Positions 20,770-34,021 of a stretch of DNA of 64,000 nucleotides are shown piece by piece. The stretch's first letter is position 1. Each line of letters starts with the position of its first letter. A model generated the notes under the pieces. The model was given only the letters and a program-made list of their open reading frames with translations. It had not been told where the DNA came from and did not search any database. Position numbers and translations under genes: made by a program. Origin of the DNA: Stramonita haemastoma (taxonomy: Eukaryota > Mollusca > Gastropoda > Neogastropoda > Muricidae); the NCBI GenBank assembly GCA_030674155.1, contig CM060334.1, forward strand, positions 16,444,876-16,508,875, in the 5' to 3' direction.

Positions 20770-21060
20770 TTGACATCACCACCATCCTCTACGACAACAG
20801 GTTTGTCTCGGAGCTTTATTTCCAGAGACAACACTGCGGTGTTAACCAAGCAGCCATGACATGGCAGCGTACTTCATTTGCTGCAGAAGAGGTGATAATA
20901 CAGGACTGTGATTCCAGTTTTCCCATTGAGTTCCTTGCACACAGGCTTTAACCTGTCTAGGAGTCAACTGGGGGCTGAACACTTTTATTTTGTGTCTCTG
21001 GTAGTGTTTGAACTCATTATGCCACGCAGGGGAACTCATTACTCTAGCAAGGATGCCAAA
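20770..21060. other. Block nearly identical in U1 and U2, no gene assigned
   Basis: Matches 42610-42925 with few differences. On the minus strand a frame reads VNTAVLSLEIKLRDKPVVV, and CTTCTGCAG/CTCTTCAG precedes CAAATGAAGTACGCTGCC, but the two do not connect into an open model. Confidence 0.35.
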
Positions 21061-21090
21061 GCAATGCTGCTTGCTTGCTTGCTTGCTTGC

Positions 21091-21344
<254 letters not shown>

Positions 21345-21446
21345 TGCTTTTTATATGTTTTCTTGAGTTTTTGTCAGGGCAGGGTGAAAAAAAAGTTATG
21401 TAAACTTAATCTTTTACTCTCAATAAAGACCATTTTGACTTGACGA
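21345..21446 (+). mobile_element. Short LINE 3' end with TTGAC tail
   Basis: GGGCAGGGTGAAAAAAAAGT, AACTTAATCTTTTACTCTCA, ATAAAGACCATTTTGACTTG matches the last 100 bp of the LINE at 12735-13312. Shared with U2 (46072-46190). Confidence 0.78.
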
Positions 21447-21855
21447 CACACATACACAAGCGAAAAATGTAAAAAGCAGGTTTCCTTTTTAAAAAAGACA
21501 ATAGTGGTCAGTTGGTCAATCAAGCAATGACTCAGTCAATCAGTAAAGTTATAGATGAATAGATATTTGGAGAGAGGGATAGACAGATAAATAAGATGAA
21601 AATGATAACATAAGAAGGAAAATCAGAAGTTAAACAAAACAAGTAAGAAAAAAAAGAAAACTGGCGACTGAAGATGTATATTACCATCGTCCTGCGCGGA
21701 GATGGCCCATATGGCCAGACATAGGATCAAGATGGTTTTCTGAAACAGCAGTACTTCGCAGTTACAACACTGTCAGGTTGCTTTGCTAAATTATAATAAA
21801 CGCACACAAAACCAGTGAGACTTTCTCTCTCTGTCTCTGCTCAGTCTATGTCTCT
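21447..21855. other. Unique part of U1, matches about 46190-46575
   Basis: Well conserved between units (for example CATCGTCCTGCGCGGAGATGG against CATCGTCCTGTGCGGAGATGG). No gene recognised. Confidence 0.5.
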
Positions 21856-21856
21856 C

Positions 21857-22272
<416 letters not shown>

Positions 22273-22335
22273 TCCAAGAACGCTTGCTTAGATTTGTTAT
22301 TAAAAAACGAAAGTATCTATCCTGCAAAGTCCTTT

Positions 22336-22496
22336 GCTTTTTTACATCCAGTCCCTGTGTGAATGCAGTTTTGTAAATTTTGTCATCCGTCCCCATCGGC
22401 ACACACCGGCCTGCTCTTTCGAAAAGCGGAACGGGCTTTAATGTGTGTACAGGATGTTCTGCGTGATCTCGCACACGGGACATCGGTTTATAGTCT

Positions 22497-22577
<81 letters not shown>
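22336..22577 (-). mobile_element. SINE A 3' half ending in (GA)n, second copy
   Basis: As 22000-22272: SINE body 22336-22501 ends at TATAGTCTCATCGAGAGAGA, then (GA)n to 22577. U2 has equivalents at 47212-47426 and 47535-47692. Confidence 0.82.
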
Positions 22578-22580
<3 letters not shown>

Positions 22581-22683
22581 GAATCCAGTATTTTTGCTTG
22601 CTTAGATTTGTTATTGGAAAATGAAAGAAATTCTCCATCTAGCACAAAAAAGAGTCCTTTGTTTGAATGCCGTCACAAAGTCG
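22577..22683. repeat. Left arm of a 105-bp inverted repeat (U1)
   Basis: Reverse complement of 23106-23215 with roughly 90% match (for example TTATTGGAAAATGAAAGAAA against TTTCTTTCATTTTCCAATAA). About 420 bp lie between the arms. Confidence 0.85.
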
Positions 22684-23105
22684 ACTGAGTTCTTCCCCCA
22701 TTAATCAACATTTACCCCAAGTAAAGGTTTGGGCGCTAGTCAGTCTTTTCGACAAGACGATGAAATAATATTCCATACTGAAAGCATTCAGCAGACGAAG
22801 AGGAGCATAGCATTGTTTCTGGGAAAGTTTTGTAGACATAGCCATATAAGCAACAAATCCTTTGCACATGGAAAAATATTACTCGAATTAAACGGTACAA
22901 AAACATTGTGTACCGGGATAACATACAAATATTGTGTATAGAAATCTGCCATCACAATAGAAGATAAGATGAGAGAGTACAATTCAGATTCAGTAAAATA
23001 TTCAACCGGTGTTTTCTATCAGTCTTGATGACTAACATTTTCAGCATGATGTAGTTTCAGTTCATATATTCTAAACATCAAGAAAAAGTGCTGACAATTT
23101 TGCCG

Positions 23106-23215
23106 TGACTTTGTGACGGCATTTAAAGAAAGGATTTTTTTTTTTTTTTGATGGAGAATTTCTTTCATTTTCCAATAACAAATCTAAGCAAGCAAAAATC
23201 CTGGATTAATTCATT
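23106..23215. repeat. Right arm of a 105-bp inverted repeat, U1 only
   Basis: In U2 the flanks meet directly near 48421-48440 (TTTTGCCGT then AACAGATCCGTTAAA), so this arm is absent there. Confidence 0.8.
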
Positions 23216-23277
23216 CTATCTCCGTTAAACAATGTCCTAATAGTGTCAGATGCTGTATAAGAACGAGAGAAAGAAGG

Positions 23278-23278
<1 letters not shown>

Positions 23279-23350
<72 letters not shown>
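23279..23350. repeat. (GA)n array
   Basis: About 36 GA repeats. U2 counterpart 48513-48578. Confidence 0.97.
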
Positions 23351-23351
<1 letters not shown>

Positions 23352-23433
23352 TTTAGGTTTTGATGCTGGTTAACAGAGACAGACTTAAAAGAGGAACACA
23401 AGGAAACCAGACACTAGACAACCAAAAGCTCAC

Positions 23434-23513
23434 CATGTTTGCTGTCAGATAGTGAACCTCTCCAGAGCAGAACACCAACTATCCTTCACCACAGTTTCGC
23501 TCCCCTTTTTATA
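23434..23513 (-). promoter_or_regulatory. TATA-box promoter-like segment and start codon, U1
   Basis: The minus strand has GTATAAAAAGGGG (TATAAAAA at 23513-23506), then about 70 bp to AAACATGGTGAGC (ATG 23436-23434). The segment is identical in U2 (48752-48673). ATG is followed at once by GTGAGC, a possible splice donor. Read through, it gives MVSFWLSSVWFPCVPLLSLS, hydrophobic like a signal peptide, ending after 27 codons. No downstream exon could be joined with confidence; a retroelement promoter is the main alternative. Confidence 0.5.
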
Positions 23514-23559
23514 CTGTTGCAGTGTGACCCCTCAGCTCCAGTCCTGAGTTTAATTAGCA

Positions 23560-24880
23560 GGCTTTTGTCAGCAGTTTTTTTCTAATGAAAATCTTCTCTG
23601 TTAATTATTGGGAACTGTTGATATGACCAAAGCACATAAAGCACTAATTTAGTTTGTAATTCCGCGCAGGTACTAAAACAAAACAGGGGAGCTGGCTGGC
23701 ATAGTGGTTAGAGCTTTGTTGTTATTGTGCGTTCCCCAGCTTAACACTCTGGGGGTGATCCAGAATTTGCACTCTCTCATCCCACCTGGGAATGACCGTG
23801 AGATAGGAGGTACACTGATGAGAAGTTTGCGTGTATGACTGTTTTCAAGTACCTCGCCATATAGGCAGCCATAGTCCGACTTCAGAGGATTTTTCTCCTT
23901 AACTGAGACTGCAGGTTGTTATGTTAAGAGCTTGTCATGGCTGAAGGCAATCTCAACACAACATTTACAACATAACATTTTAATGTAGGCCTTGACACTT
24001 AACTGATTCTTGACACAGCTTTTGGCCTGAGCCAGGGTTAGACTATTGTGCTCGCATTTGGTGGCCGGGATAGGGCCGGGGTCCGAGCCATCACCGAGAC
24101 ACCCGTTCAAGGGATTTCCCCATGGAGATAAGTATGGACTCCAGTCCCTGAGAGACCCTCAGGTTAGATTAACATCCGTGTGCGAAACCACGCAGAACAT
24201 TTTGTGTACACATTAAAACCCGATCTGCTTTTTACAAGGTAGTTCATTGCATGTAGAAACAGATGACAAAATTTTGAAAATGCATGCACGCTTGTGGTTG
24301 TTTAGACATCTCCGTAGTCGGAGTGTGGCTACCTGGGTAAAACAGTCACATGTGCAAATTCACCATCGGTAACCTGGAACTCTAACCGAGGAACGTAAAA
24401 AAAAAAAAAAAGGGCGGTTTCCTTTTTTTTATGTTGTATTGGTCATTATCGCATTGCTAACGTGACGAGGCAGAAAATGTTTTTCAAACGGCATTTCAGT
24501 CACACGAGGATAAACTTATTTTGTCCAAAACATAATTGCAATCAGAAACAGGCGGGACAACAGATTGTATCATAAAATGTTCACGACCAATCAGAAATGA
24601 CTCGGCTCTTTTTTTTTAGGGGTGGGGTGGGAGAAGGAGGATCTCCAGATAGCAAATGAATTTAACGGAAGATTTGATATTCCAGTGTGAATGCCATTTT
24701 GTAGTCTGACTGATGAGTTTATAATTAAGATGCAGTGCGTTTAAAATTGATGACTGATGGTGAAAAGAACAATGATTTTTTTTAGCATTGGCAGGATGTT
24801 TCAGTTTCTATAGTTGCTGCGGTTGCTCCAAGTCTGAGCACATAGATTCCAGGTCGACTGTTCTCTCTTTGTCTGCCTAG
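23560..24880. other. Upstream of the TATA segment: old SINE-like sequence, no gene
   Basis: Contains a possible tRNA-like head near 23697 (GGCATAGTGGTTAGAGC) and an old SINE A-like stretch at about 24060-24300 (CCCGTTCAAGGGATTTCCCC, CCGTGTGCGAAACCACGCAG). Matches U2 at 48800-49471 and 52193-52830. Confidence 0.5.
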
Positions 24881-24882
24881 AG

Positions 24883-25220
<338 letters not shown>

Positions 25221-25319
25221 CCTTTTTCTCCCTCCCTCCCTCTGTATTGTAAATGAGATCATCATGTTTTACGTTTATACTTTTTTTTGTTTTTACACGC
25301 AGTACAATGATGATTTCGG

Positions 25320-25750
<431 letters not shown>

Positions 25751-25872
25751 CGTATATATTTCAAGGTCAGCTCTTTCTGTCTGTCTCCCTCTCTGTCTCT
25801 GTTTCTATATTTCTCTCCCTTTCTCCCCTGTTCAAAATGAGATTAGACAGATTATATTTGTAAGTTTGTAAA

Positions 25873-25960
25873 AATGGATGTAAAAAAGCACACGAGTGCT
25901 TATTCATTATCAATAAAAGAATTTGCCTTGCCTTACCTTACCTTGCCTTGCCTTGCCTTC
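25873..25960 (+). mobile_element. SINE A 3' end with (CCTTG)n tail
   Basis: GGATGTAAAAAAGCACACGA, GTGCTTATTCATTATCAATA, AAAGAATTTGCC then TTGCC/TTACC pentamers. Confidence 0.82.
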
Positions 25961-27721
<1,761 letters not shown>

Positions 27722-28790
27722 AGTGCGGGGAGTTCCTGCTATAATAAATAAAAGGGGTGTCGAAGATGCCAAACTATTCATTTTGAACAAGCTGTTCAGC
27801 CACTTGGAAACGCCTGATTCTCATGCCAGAATAAATTTTGCTGACTTTAGCTCAGTTTCCAACAAAATGCAGCCTCACATTATGATTAACAAAATACTTA
27901 AAAAAATTGAAGTAGACAATCAACTTGTTCAATGGCTGATTGAATTTTTTACTGACAGGCCACAGCATGTTTTTACCCAAAAAATATCTTCATCGGTTAG
28001 ATGTACCTACACTGGTCTCCACAGGGCTGCGTCCTCTCGCCACTTCTGTACATTTTATACACAGATGACTGCAGAAGCAGCCATGAAAATTCATTTCTGG
28101 TAAAATTTGTGGACGACAGTGCTCTTCTGTCTCTCTTATCTGGATCAATCCTAGACCATGGTTCAGCCCTCACCGAGTTCGTACACTGGTGTGATGAGGC
28201 CTATCTGGAGCTAAATGTTTCGAAAACTAAAGATCTTCCTAGCGATTTCAGAGGATCCGGGCACATTTCTGAGAGTACCATCATCCATAATCGGGAAATT
28301 GAAAACGTTTCGAAATACAAATATATCTGGGAACTGTTTTTGACCACAAGTTAAATTGGGACGCTAACACTGACGCTAGGGGCAACAACGTGTGTATTTT
28401 CTAAGGAAGCTTAACTCATTTTTTGTTGACAAAAAGATTCTTTCTTTGTTATACAAGTCTTAGCGTTCTAAGTTTTGCTTTCATTTGTTGGTACAATAAC
28501 CTTAGTATTCAGAACAAGAATGGTCTTCAGAGAATTGTGAGAATCCGCTGAAAAATTATTGGAGAAGAACAAAGTCAAAGAGATCTCAAGTTTTGTAATC
28601 GGCAGCTTGTACACAAAGCAGCTGCCATTTGGGCAGATCCCTCCCACACTTTGTTTTCAGAATTTCAATTGTTGCCTTCAGGACGCCGTTTTCAACGCCA
28701 CAACAGTAAAACAAACAGAAAAAGAAATCCCTTTGTGCCAGTAGCTATCCGAGTTCTAAACTCATAATAACACTGACTGGGTTTTGGTTC
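27722..28790 (+). pseudogene. Decayed CR1/Rex1-type LINE reverse transcriptase
   Basis: Frames at 27723-28103 and 28001-28354 give KMQPHIMINKILKKIEVDNQ, LSPLLYILYTDDCRSS, FVDDSALLSLLSGS (motif C; F-V-D-D for the usual F-A-D-D) and CDEAYLELNVSKTKDL. Together these are the palm and thumb of a non-LTR reverse transcriptase. Frames are broken and the fragment is 5'-truncated. Downstream to about 28740 is a degraded C-terminus, then a poly-C tract (28788-28810). Confidence 0.85.
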
Positions 28791-28811
28791 CCCCCCCCCC
28801 CCCCCCCCCCA
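28788..28811. repeat. Poly-C tract
   Basis: About 23 consecutive C. Prone to sequencing error and able to form unusual structure. Confidence 0.9.
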
Positions 28812-29014
28812 CTTCTCTGAACTACTTACCTGATTGCCACTGTTATGAATGGAGTCAAGGCATATGGGCGTGCATATACATGCTTATGTACCCATAAAAT
28901 AAGTATGTCTTATTTTTGGTTTTATTCATTTTTTTAAATTGCTTGTAAATTCATATATCTTTCTAGCCAATGGTTTTAAAACATTTCATTTATTGGTGTG
29001 TTTTATTTTTATTT

Positions 29015-29222
29015 TTTTTTATATCGAGGATAATGGAATAAGCACTCATGTGCTTTTTTACATCCAGTCCCCGTGTGTATGCAGTTTTGTAAATGTCATC
29101 TGTTCCCACTGGCACACGATGGCCTACTCTTACGAAAAGCGGAACAGGATTTAACGTAAGTGCAAGATGTTCTGCGTGCGTTCGCACACGGGGCCTCGGT
29201 TTATTGTCTCATCCGAAGGACT
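29015..29222 (-). mobile_element. 5'-truncated SINE A
   Basis: Reverse strand from the tail (ATATCGAGGATAATGGAATA) to GTCTCATCCGAAGGACTT, where (GGAA)n begins. Confidence 0.9.
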
Positions 29223-29223
29223 T

Positions 29224-29249
29224 GGAAGGAAGGAAGGAAGGAAGGAAGG

Positions 29250-29328
<79 letters not shown>

Positions 29329-29341
29329 TGTATGTGTGTGT

Positions 29342-29397
<56 letters not shown>

Positions 29398-29482
29398 GGT
29401 GGGTGCGAATGGTGTGTGTGTGTGGGGGGGGGGGGGGGGGGGGGAGGCGGGGGGAGGGGGCGAGCGCATGCGTGTGTGTGTT
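29224..29482. repeat. (GGAA)n, (GT)n and poly-G
   Basis: GGAA 29224-29252, GT 29253-29396, G-run 29424-29444, lying between two SINE A copies in the same orientation. Confidence 0.95.
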
Positions 29483-29484
29483 TG

Positions 29485-29820
29485 ATTTGATTTGATTTAT
29501 TCTTTTATATTGAGGATAATGGAATAAGCACTCTTGTTCTTTTTTGCACACGTGTGTATGCAGTTTTGTAAATGTCATCTGTTCCCACCGGCACACGATG
29601 GCCTACTCTTACGAAAAGCGGAACAGGGTTTAACGTGTACGCAAGATGTTCTGCGTGCGTTCGCACACGGGCCTCGGTTTAAAGTGTCATCCGAAGGACT
29701 TTTGGGGAGAGTGGAGTCAGCACTGGTTAACTCCAGGAGAAAAATCTCCTCGACCGGGTTCGAACCCGTGTCGTCAAATTGCCAGCGCAATGTTCTGACC
29801 ACTAGGCTGTCCGTCCCCCC
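29485..29820 (-). mobile_element. Full-length tRNA-SINE A
   Basis: Complete copy from the tail (TTTGATTTGATTTATTC) to the tRNA head. The minus strand has TAGCCTAGTGGTCAGAACA and GGGTTCGAACCCGGT-like A and B boxes (GACGACACGGGTTCGAAC). Confidence 0.92.
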
Positions 29821-30126
29821 GTATGTGTGTGTGCGTGTGCGTGCGTGCGTGTGTGTGCGCGCGTGCGTGCGTGCATGCATGCATACGTGCGGGTGCGAGT
29901 GCATGCGTTTAATGCGTAAATAATAGTGATCGTATATGTCTTTACTAGTCAATGGTTTTAATAACATTGTATCCATACATTGGTGTGTATGTATGTGTGC
30001 GTTTGCGTGTGTGCTTGCGCGCGCGCGTCCGAGTGTGAGTGTTTGTAACATTTTTATTTGAAGCTATTATATAATGTCTGAACAAATATGAAATGTAGCT
30101 ATTTTGGGTCTTTGATTATGATTCGT
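29821..30126. other. GT/GC-rich microsatellite and spacer
   Basis: (GTGC/GCGT)n tract at 29823-29910 and again near 30000-30032; nothing else recognised. Confidence 0.6.
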
Positions 30127-30203
30127 ATCAATATGCCTGTCAGTATTGTAATTGCCCATCAGGGATGATCAAAGTGTTTTTGACTTGACTTGACTTTGAC
30201 TTG
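30127..30203 (+). mobile_element. LINE 3' end with (TTGAC)n tail
   Basis: ATGCCTGTCAGTATTGTAAT, TGCCCATCAGGGATGATCAA, AGTGTTTTTGACTTGACTTG: the uninterrupted form of the element at 4413-4885. Confidence 0.78.
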
Positions 30204-30254
30204 AAATAACACCAGATGGGCCGGGTAGCTGAAAGGGGGGGGGGGGGGGGGGGG

Positions 30255-30460
30255 CTGACAGCTGTGGGAAGCACATATACTTTCTTATGTTATACGTGCC
30301 AAAAGAGGATGCATGGAAGGGAACACCAAGGGAAGGGCGATATGCCTTGCAATCTAAACTTTGCAATTTTTAAGAAGATATTTGGGAGCACTGAAAAACA
30401 TTTTTCGAGCATAAGTTAACTTAGAACGAACAAGTGATGTTGCTAAGTTTTTGTGCTTTA
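30255..30460 (-). mobile_element. Old Nimb-like LINE, downstream piece
   Basis: Minus frames give LATSLVRSKLTYARK, FFSAPKYLL and LGVPFHASSFGTY, aligning with the RT C-terminal part of the elements at 49472 and 56950. This is the continuation, after the RTE insertion, of the piece at 33726-34020. It stops at a poly-G run (30236-30254). Confidence 0.82.
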
Positions 30461-30473
30461 GGGTCTTGTCCCC

Positions 30474-33400
30474 TTACCTTAACCTTAATTCTCTCCGTGC
30501 CAGAAGGCACATAAGGCTTGGACATCATTTCTCCACTGGTTTCGATCTGTAGCTGCGCTGCGTGCTGCGCTCCAAGAGCTCCATCCAGCAGCATTCCGCT
30601 CCACCTCCACCATTCTTCGCCAGGTTGTCTTTGGGCGGCCTCTCTTCCTTCTTCCCTCTGGTGTCCATCCGAGGGCCACAGCACAGTCATTCTTCTGATC
30701 TTTTCTTAGGACATGGCCAATCCAATTCCATCTCTTTCTTCTTATTTCTGTACTTATCTTCCCTGCCCCTGCCATCTGAAGGGTTGCCTTGTTGGAGATG
30801 TGCTGTTGCCATCTAATCTTAAGAATCTTCCGTAGGCATTTGGTTTGGAAGGTGTCCAGTTTTTCTTCTTCTCCTTTTGTGAGCTTCCAGGTTTCACATC
30901 CATACAGAAGTACTGAGAGTACCAAGCTCTTGAAGAGGGAGGTTTTGGTTTTGCTGCCGATGTCTCCAGCTTTCCAGATGTTAGACAGGCGTTTGAACTG
31001 GGTGTTCGCCAAGGCTATCCTTCTTTTGACATCTGCTGTTCCTCCTCCATCCTTTGTCACATTGGCCCCTAGATAGGTGAAGCTGTCCACCTCTTCGACA
31101 TCGTTCCCCCTGACTTTCAGCTTCTCCTTGCTCTTGCTGTTGGCTTTTATCGCTTTGCATTTCTTGTCGTTCATCCTCAGGCCTACTTTAGCAGCATTGT
31201 CCTCGAGCTTGGCTGTTTTCTGCTGTAGATGGTTCATGGCCGATGATAAAAGGGCTAGGTCATCTGCAAAGTCGAGGTCTTCTAGCATTGTAGTGAAATT
31301 CCACCTGATCCCTGTTCTTTCGCCCTCTGTCGTCTTCTTCATGACCCAGTCAATCACCAACAGGAAAAGGAATCCAGACATGCAGCACCCCTGTTTCACT
31401 CCAGTAATCACCGGAAACCAGTCTGTTGTTTCATTTTCATCTATGACAGCGCACTGAAAGTCCTCATAAAGGGACTTAACCATCCTGATCAATTTCCCAG
31501 GGATTCCATACTGGCGCATGATGATCCAAAGACTGTTTCTGTGTATGGAGTCGAAGGCCTTTTCAAAATCTACAAAGTGGATGTACATTGTTGCATTCCA
31601 TTCGTTGACTTGTTCTAAGATGTTCCTGATGATGAATATCTGTTCTGTGGTTCTTCTCCCTTTCCTAAAGCCGGCTTGTTCCTTTCTTAGTGATGGATCC
31701 ACTCCTGCTTGTATCCTGCTGACCAGGATCCTGCTCAGCACCTTGCTGGCCAGTGGCAGTAGTGTGACTCCCCTCCAGTTTCCACAGTCTTGGAGATTGC
31801 CTTTCTTTGGTATCTTGCAGATGAGTCCTTTTGTCCATTGCGTGGGAACAGTTTCTTTCTCCCATATGACGTCAAATATTCTTTTCAGTTCTTTGCTGGT
31901 ATTCTCTGGGTCCGCTTTCAGCATCTCTGCTGTAACTTGGTCTATTCCCGGTGCTTTTCCATTGTTGAGGGTGCATAGTGCATTTCTTATCTCTTGCAGT
32001 GTAGGGGTTTCTATTGAAATATCTAGTTCTTCTCTCTCCTCGTCGTCTTCTTGTGGTGGGTCATCTGGTGTATCCCTGTTGAGTACCTCCTGAAAGTGTT
32101 CCTTCCACCTTTCTAGTCTGGCCTCCTTACTCTTCAGCAGGTCTCCATTCTTGTTCTTCACTGCTGCCGCTTGTCTTGTACCTTGTCCTGTCAGCTGTTT
32201 CACTATGTTGTAAACTTCTTTCTGTTGTCCATTCTCCGCCGCAGCCTGTGCTCTCTGTGCTTTCTCTGCTATCCATTTTCTCTTGTCTTCTCTTGCGCTC
32301 CTTTTCACTTCCTTGTCCTTTTCTTTGTACCTTTCCTTCATCCTGCTCCGAATCCTTTCTGACCGGACGCTATTTATCTTGGTCTTGATTTCCTTCCTCT
32401 CGTCTATCATCTTCCATGTGTTGTCACTGATCCATGGTTTGCTTTTTCCTTTTCTGAATCCAAGTACTTCCTCTGCAGCATTGACATAAGCACTGCTCTG
32501 CTGCTCCCATATCGTCTCTATGTCTTCACTCTCTGTCCTGTTTTCCTCCAGCTTGTTCTTCACTGCCTCACAGTATCTTTTCTTTGCTTCTTCGTCCTTC
32601 AGTCTATCCACGTTTATCTTTGGTTTCACCCTGTTCTTGTTCCTGTGTGTGCTGAGCCGTAGTTTGAAGCTGGTCCTCACCAGGTAGTGGTCGCTGTTGG
32701 CATCTGCTCCCCTCTGTACTCTCGAGTCTATTACAGATGATCTCCATTGTCCGCTAATCAGCAGGTGATCTATCTGGTTCCTACTCATCCCGTCAGGTGA
32801 GACCCATGTGGCTTTGTGTATGTCCTTGTGTGGAAACAGTGTACCTGTTATGACGAGGCCATTCATCTGACTGAACTCACACAGCCTCTCTCCATTGTCG
32901 TTCTGCTCTCCAAGGCCATGCACCCCCATCGTCCTTTCATATCCAGTGTTGTCGCTTCCTACTTTGGCATTGAAGTCACCCATGATGATGATGATGTCGT
33001 TTTTGTTGCATCCATCTACCGTTTCTTGCAGTTCTTGATAAAACTGTTCCTTTTCCGTGGCTTCCTTTCCGTTGTGGGGGGCATATACTTGTATGACTGT
33101 TGCTCTCCTGAATCTTGAATAGAATCTGGCAGTTAATATCCTTTGGTTGACAGGCGTCCACTCCATTAGTGACTTTGCTGCTGCTTGGCTGATCATGAGC
33201 GCAACCCCTCTCTCATGTATTTCATCCTCCCCGCTGTAGATTACAGTCTGCCCTGATGCTAGTTTTACTTTGCCAGCTCCCGTCCATCTACTTTCGCTAA
33301 TCCCTAATATATCTAGTTTATAGTCCTCCATTTCTCTTGCAATTTGAGCTGCTGTTCCTATGCTATACATTGTTCTGACATTCCAGTGTCCGATGTTAAG

Positions 33401-33712
33401 TTTAGTGGTGGGGCTTGCGAAGGACCTCGTCGGACGCTGGGCTTCCCGGAGGCTTTCACCCATCGTCGTCATGTTGCCAGAGTTGGCGATCCCTGCTCCC
33501 CCCTGGTTTCTTTGTAAATTTATGTCCATAGTTTCTGTAACTTGGTTTTTTTACGGGAGGAGGTAGTTGGCCTTCTGCCCAACCCCCAGACTTGGAGGAC
33601 CAGGGTTTTTTTGTCAGGGTGTCCTTCCCTTAGACTGCTTTGGTTCACGTGTGCAATCCCCCATCCACCACCCGGGGGCCGCGCCCCAACGCCGTGCAGT
33701 CCCAGCGCGAGG
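30474..33712 (-). mobile_element. Full-length RTE-like LINE with 13-bp target-site duplication
   Basis: A 3239-bp element: about 183 bp 5' UTR (33530-33712), one ORF (30485-33529), then only 11 bp of AAGGTTAAGGTAA-like 3' end. It is flanked by identical 13-mers GGGTCTTGTCCCC (30461-30473 and 33713-33725). Outside these, the old Nimb-like ORF resumes on both sides. A single ORF, minimal 3' UTR and apurinic-type endonuclease fit the RTE group, but the clade needs a tree. Confidence 0.92.
30485..33529 (-). CDS. Endonuclease/reverse transcriptase of RTE-like LINE (intact, 1014 aa)
   Basis: The protein nicks chromosomal DNA and reverse-transcribes its own RNA at the nick. The N-terminal apurinic-type endonuclease (residues about 44-290) keeps HWNVRT (N50), ISESRW (E79), VYAPHNG (Y149), GDFNAKVG (D185, N187), QIDHLL (D254) and SDHYLV (D280, H281), that is, all expected catalytic residues. 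A basic linker (about 290-500) precedes the reverse transcriptase (about 515-800): GKAPGIDQVT, motif A FVDFEKAFD (D654), motif B GVKQGCCMSG, motif C FADD (D756, D757). The C-terminus has KRWNWIGHVLRKD and GRRKRGRPKTTW, common in such LINEs. No stop or frameshift. The first ATG was chosen as start; none lies upstream in frame. Catalytically complete by inspection. Confidence 0.95.
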   Translation of the reverse strand: MDINLQRNQGGAGIANSGNMTTMGESLREAQRPTRSFASPTTKLNIGHWNVRTMYSIGTAAQIAREMEDYKLDILGISESRWTGAGKVKLASGQTVIYSGEDEIHERGVALMISQAAAKSLMEWTPVNQRILTARFYSRFRRATVIQVYAPHNGKEATEKEQFYQELQETVDGCNKNDIIIIMGDFNAKVGSDNTGYERTMGVHGLGEQNDNGERLCEFSQMNGLVITGTLFPHKDIHKATWVSPDGMSRNQIDHLLISGQWRSSVIDSRVQRGADANSDHYLVRTSFKLRLSTHRNKNRVKPKINVDRLKDEEAKKRYCEAVKNKLEENRTESEDIETIWEQQSSAYVNAAEEVLGFRKGKSKPWISDNTWKMIDERKEIKTKINSVRSERIRSRMKERYKEKDKEVKRSAREDKRKWIAEKAQRAQAAAENGQQKEVYNIVKQLTGQGTRQAAAVKNKNGDLLKSKEARLERWKEHFQEVLNRDTPDDPPQEDDEEREELDISIETPTLQEIRNALCTLNNGKAPGIDQVTAEMLKADPENTSKELKRIFDVIWEKETVPTQWTKGLICKIPKKGNLQDCGNWRGVTLLPLASKVLSRILVSRIQAGVDPSLRKEQAGFRKGRRTTEQIFIIRNILEQVNEWNATMYIHFVDFEKAFDSIHRNSLWIIMRQYGIPGKLIRMVKSLYEDFQCAVIDENETTDWFPVITGVKQGCCMSGFLFLLVIDWVMKKTTEGERTGIRWNFTTMLEDLDFADDLALLSSAMNHLQQKTAKLEDNAAKVGLRMNDKKCKAIKANSKSKEKLKVRGNDVEEVDSFTYLGANVTKDGGGTADVKRRIALANTQFKRLSNIWKAGDIGSKTKTSLFKSLVLSVLLYGCETWKLTKGEEEKLDTFQTKCLRKILKIRWQQHISNKATLQMAGAGKISTEIRRKRWNWIGHVLRKDQKNDCAVALGWTPEGRRKRGRPKTTWRRMVEVERNAAGWSSWSAARSAATDRNQWRNDVQALCAFWHGEN

Positions 33713-33725
33713 GGGTCTTGTCCCC

Positions 33726-34020
33726 ACTTTTTTTTTATTAACAATTTTGGGCAGGTTGATTTTTTTTCTGGCTTTATAAATTATATATTCAATTTGTGAA
33801 TTCCTGGTGAGTTTGGAAGTAATGATATCAAGGAATTTCACAGATTGCTGATATTTGATAAAATTATTTTCTAATTTAAATTCTAGCAGATCATTAGAAT
33901 TACTACCGTCATTAAATAATACAATATCTGTTTTCCTAGGGATAACGTTGATCCATTTTCTGAAATATAGTAATTTATTTCGTCAAGTTCTGTTTGATAC
34001 ACTTCTGATATGATTTAGAG
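33726..34020 (-). mobile_element. Old Nimb-like LINE, middle piece
   Basis: The minus strand encodes YQTELDEINYYISENGSTLS, VKFLDIITSKLTRN and IEYIIYKARKKINL, aligning to LELDKIYKYMVENGLSLS and VKFLGVILTSKLTW of the copy at 49472-52192. Interrupted on one side by the RTE-like LINE and on the other by the CR1/L2 element. Confidence 0.85.
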
Positions 34021-34021
34021 C

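Noticed and set aside
20842..21005. Minus-strand frame RVMSSPAWHNEFKHYQRHKI as a gene
   Set aside because: The start lies in (CA)n, the frame ends differ between U1 and U2, and no family was recognised.
23434..23513. TATA segment as an LTR promoter
   Set aside because: No paired LTR, TG...CA ends, primer-binding site or gag/pol was seen nearby; kept only as a promoter-like segment.
31077..31457. Plus-strand ORFs inside 30485-33529
   Set aside because: Shadow frames opposite the intact LINE ORF.
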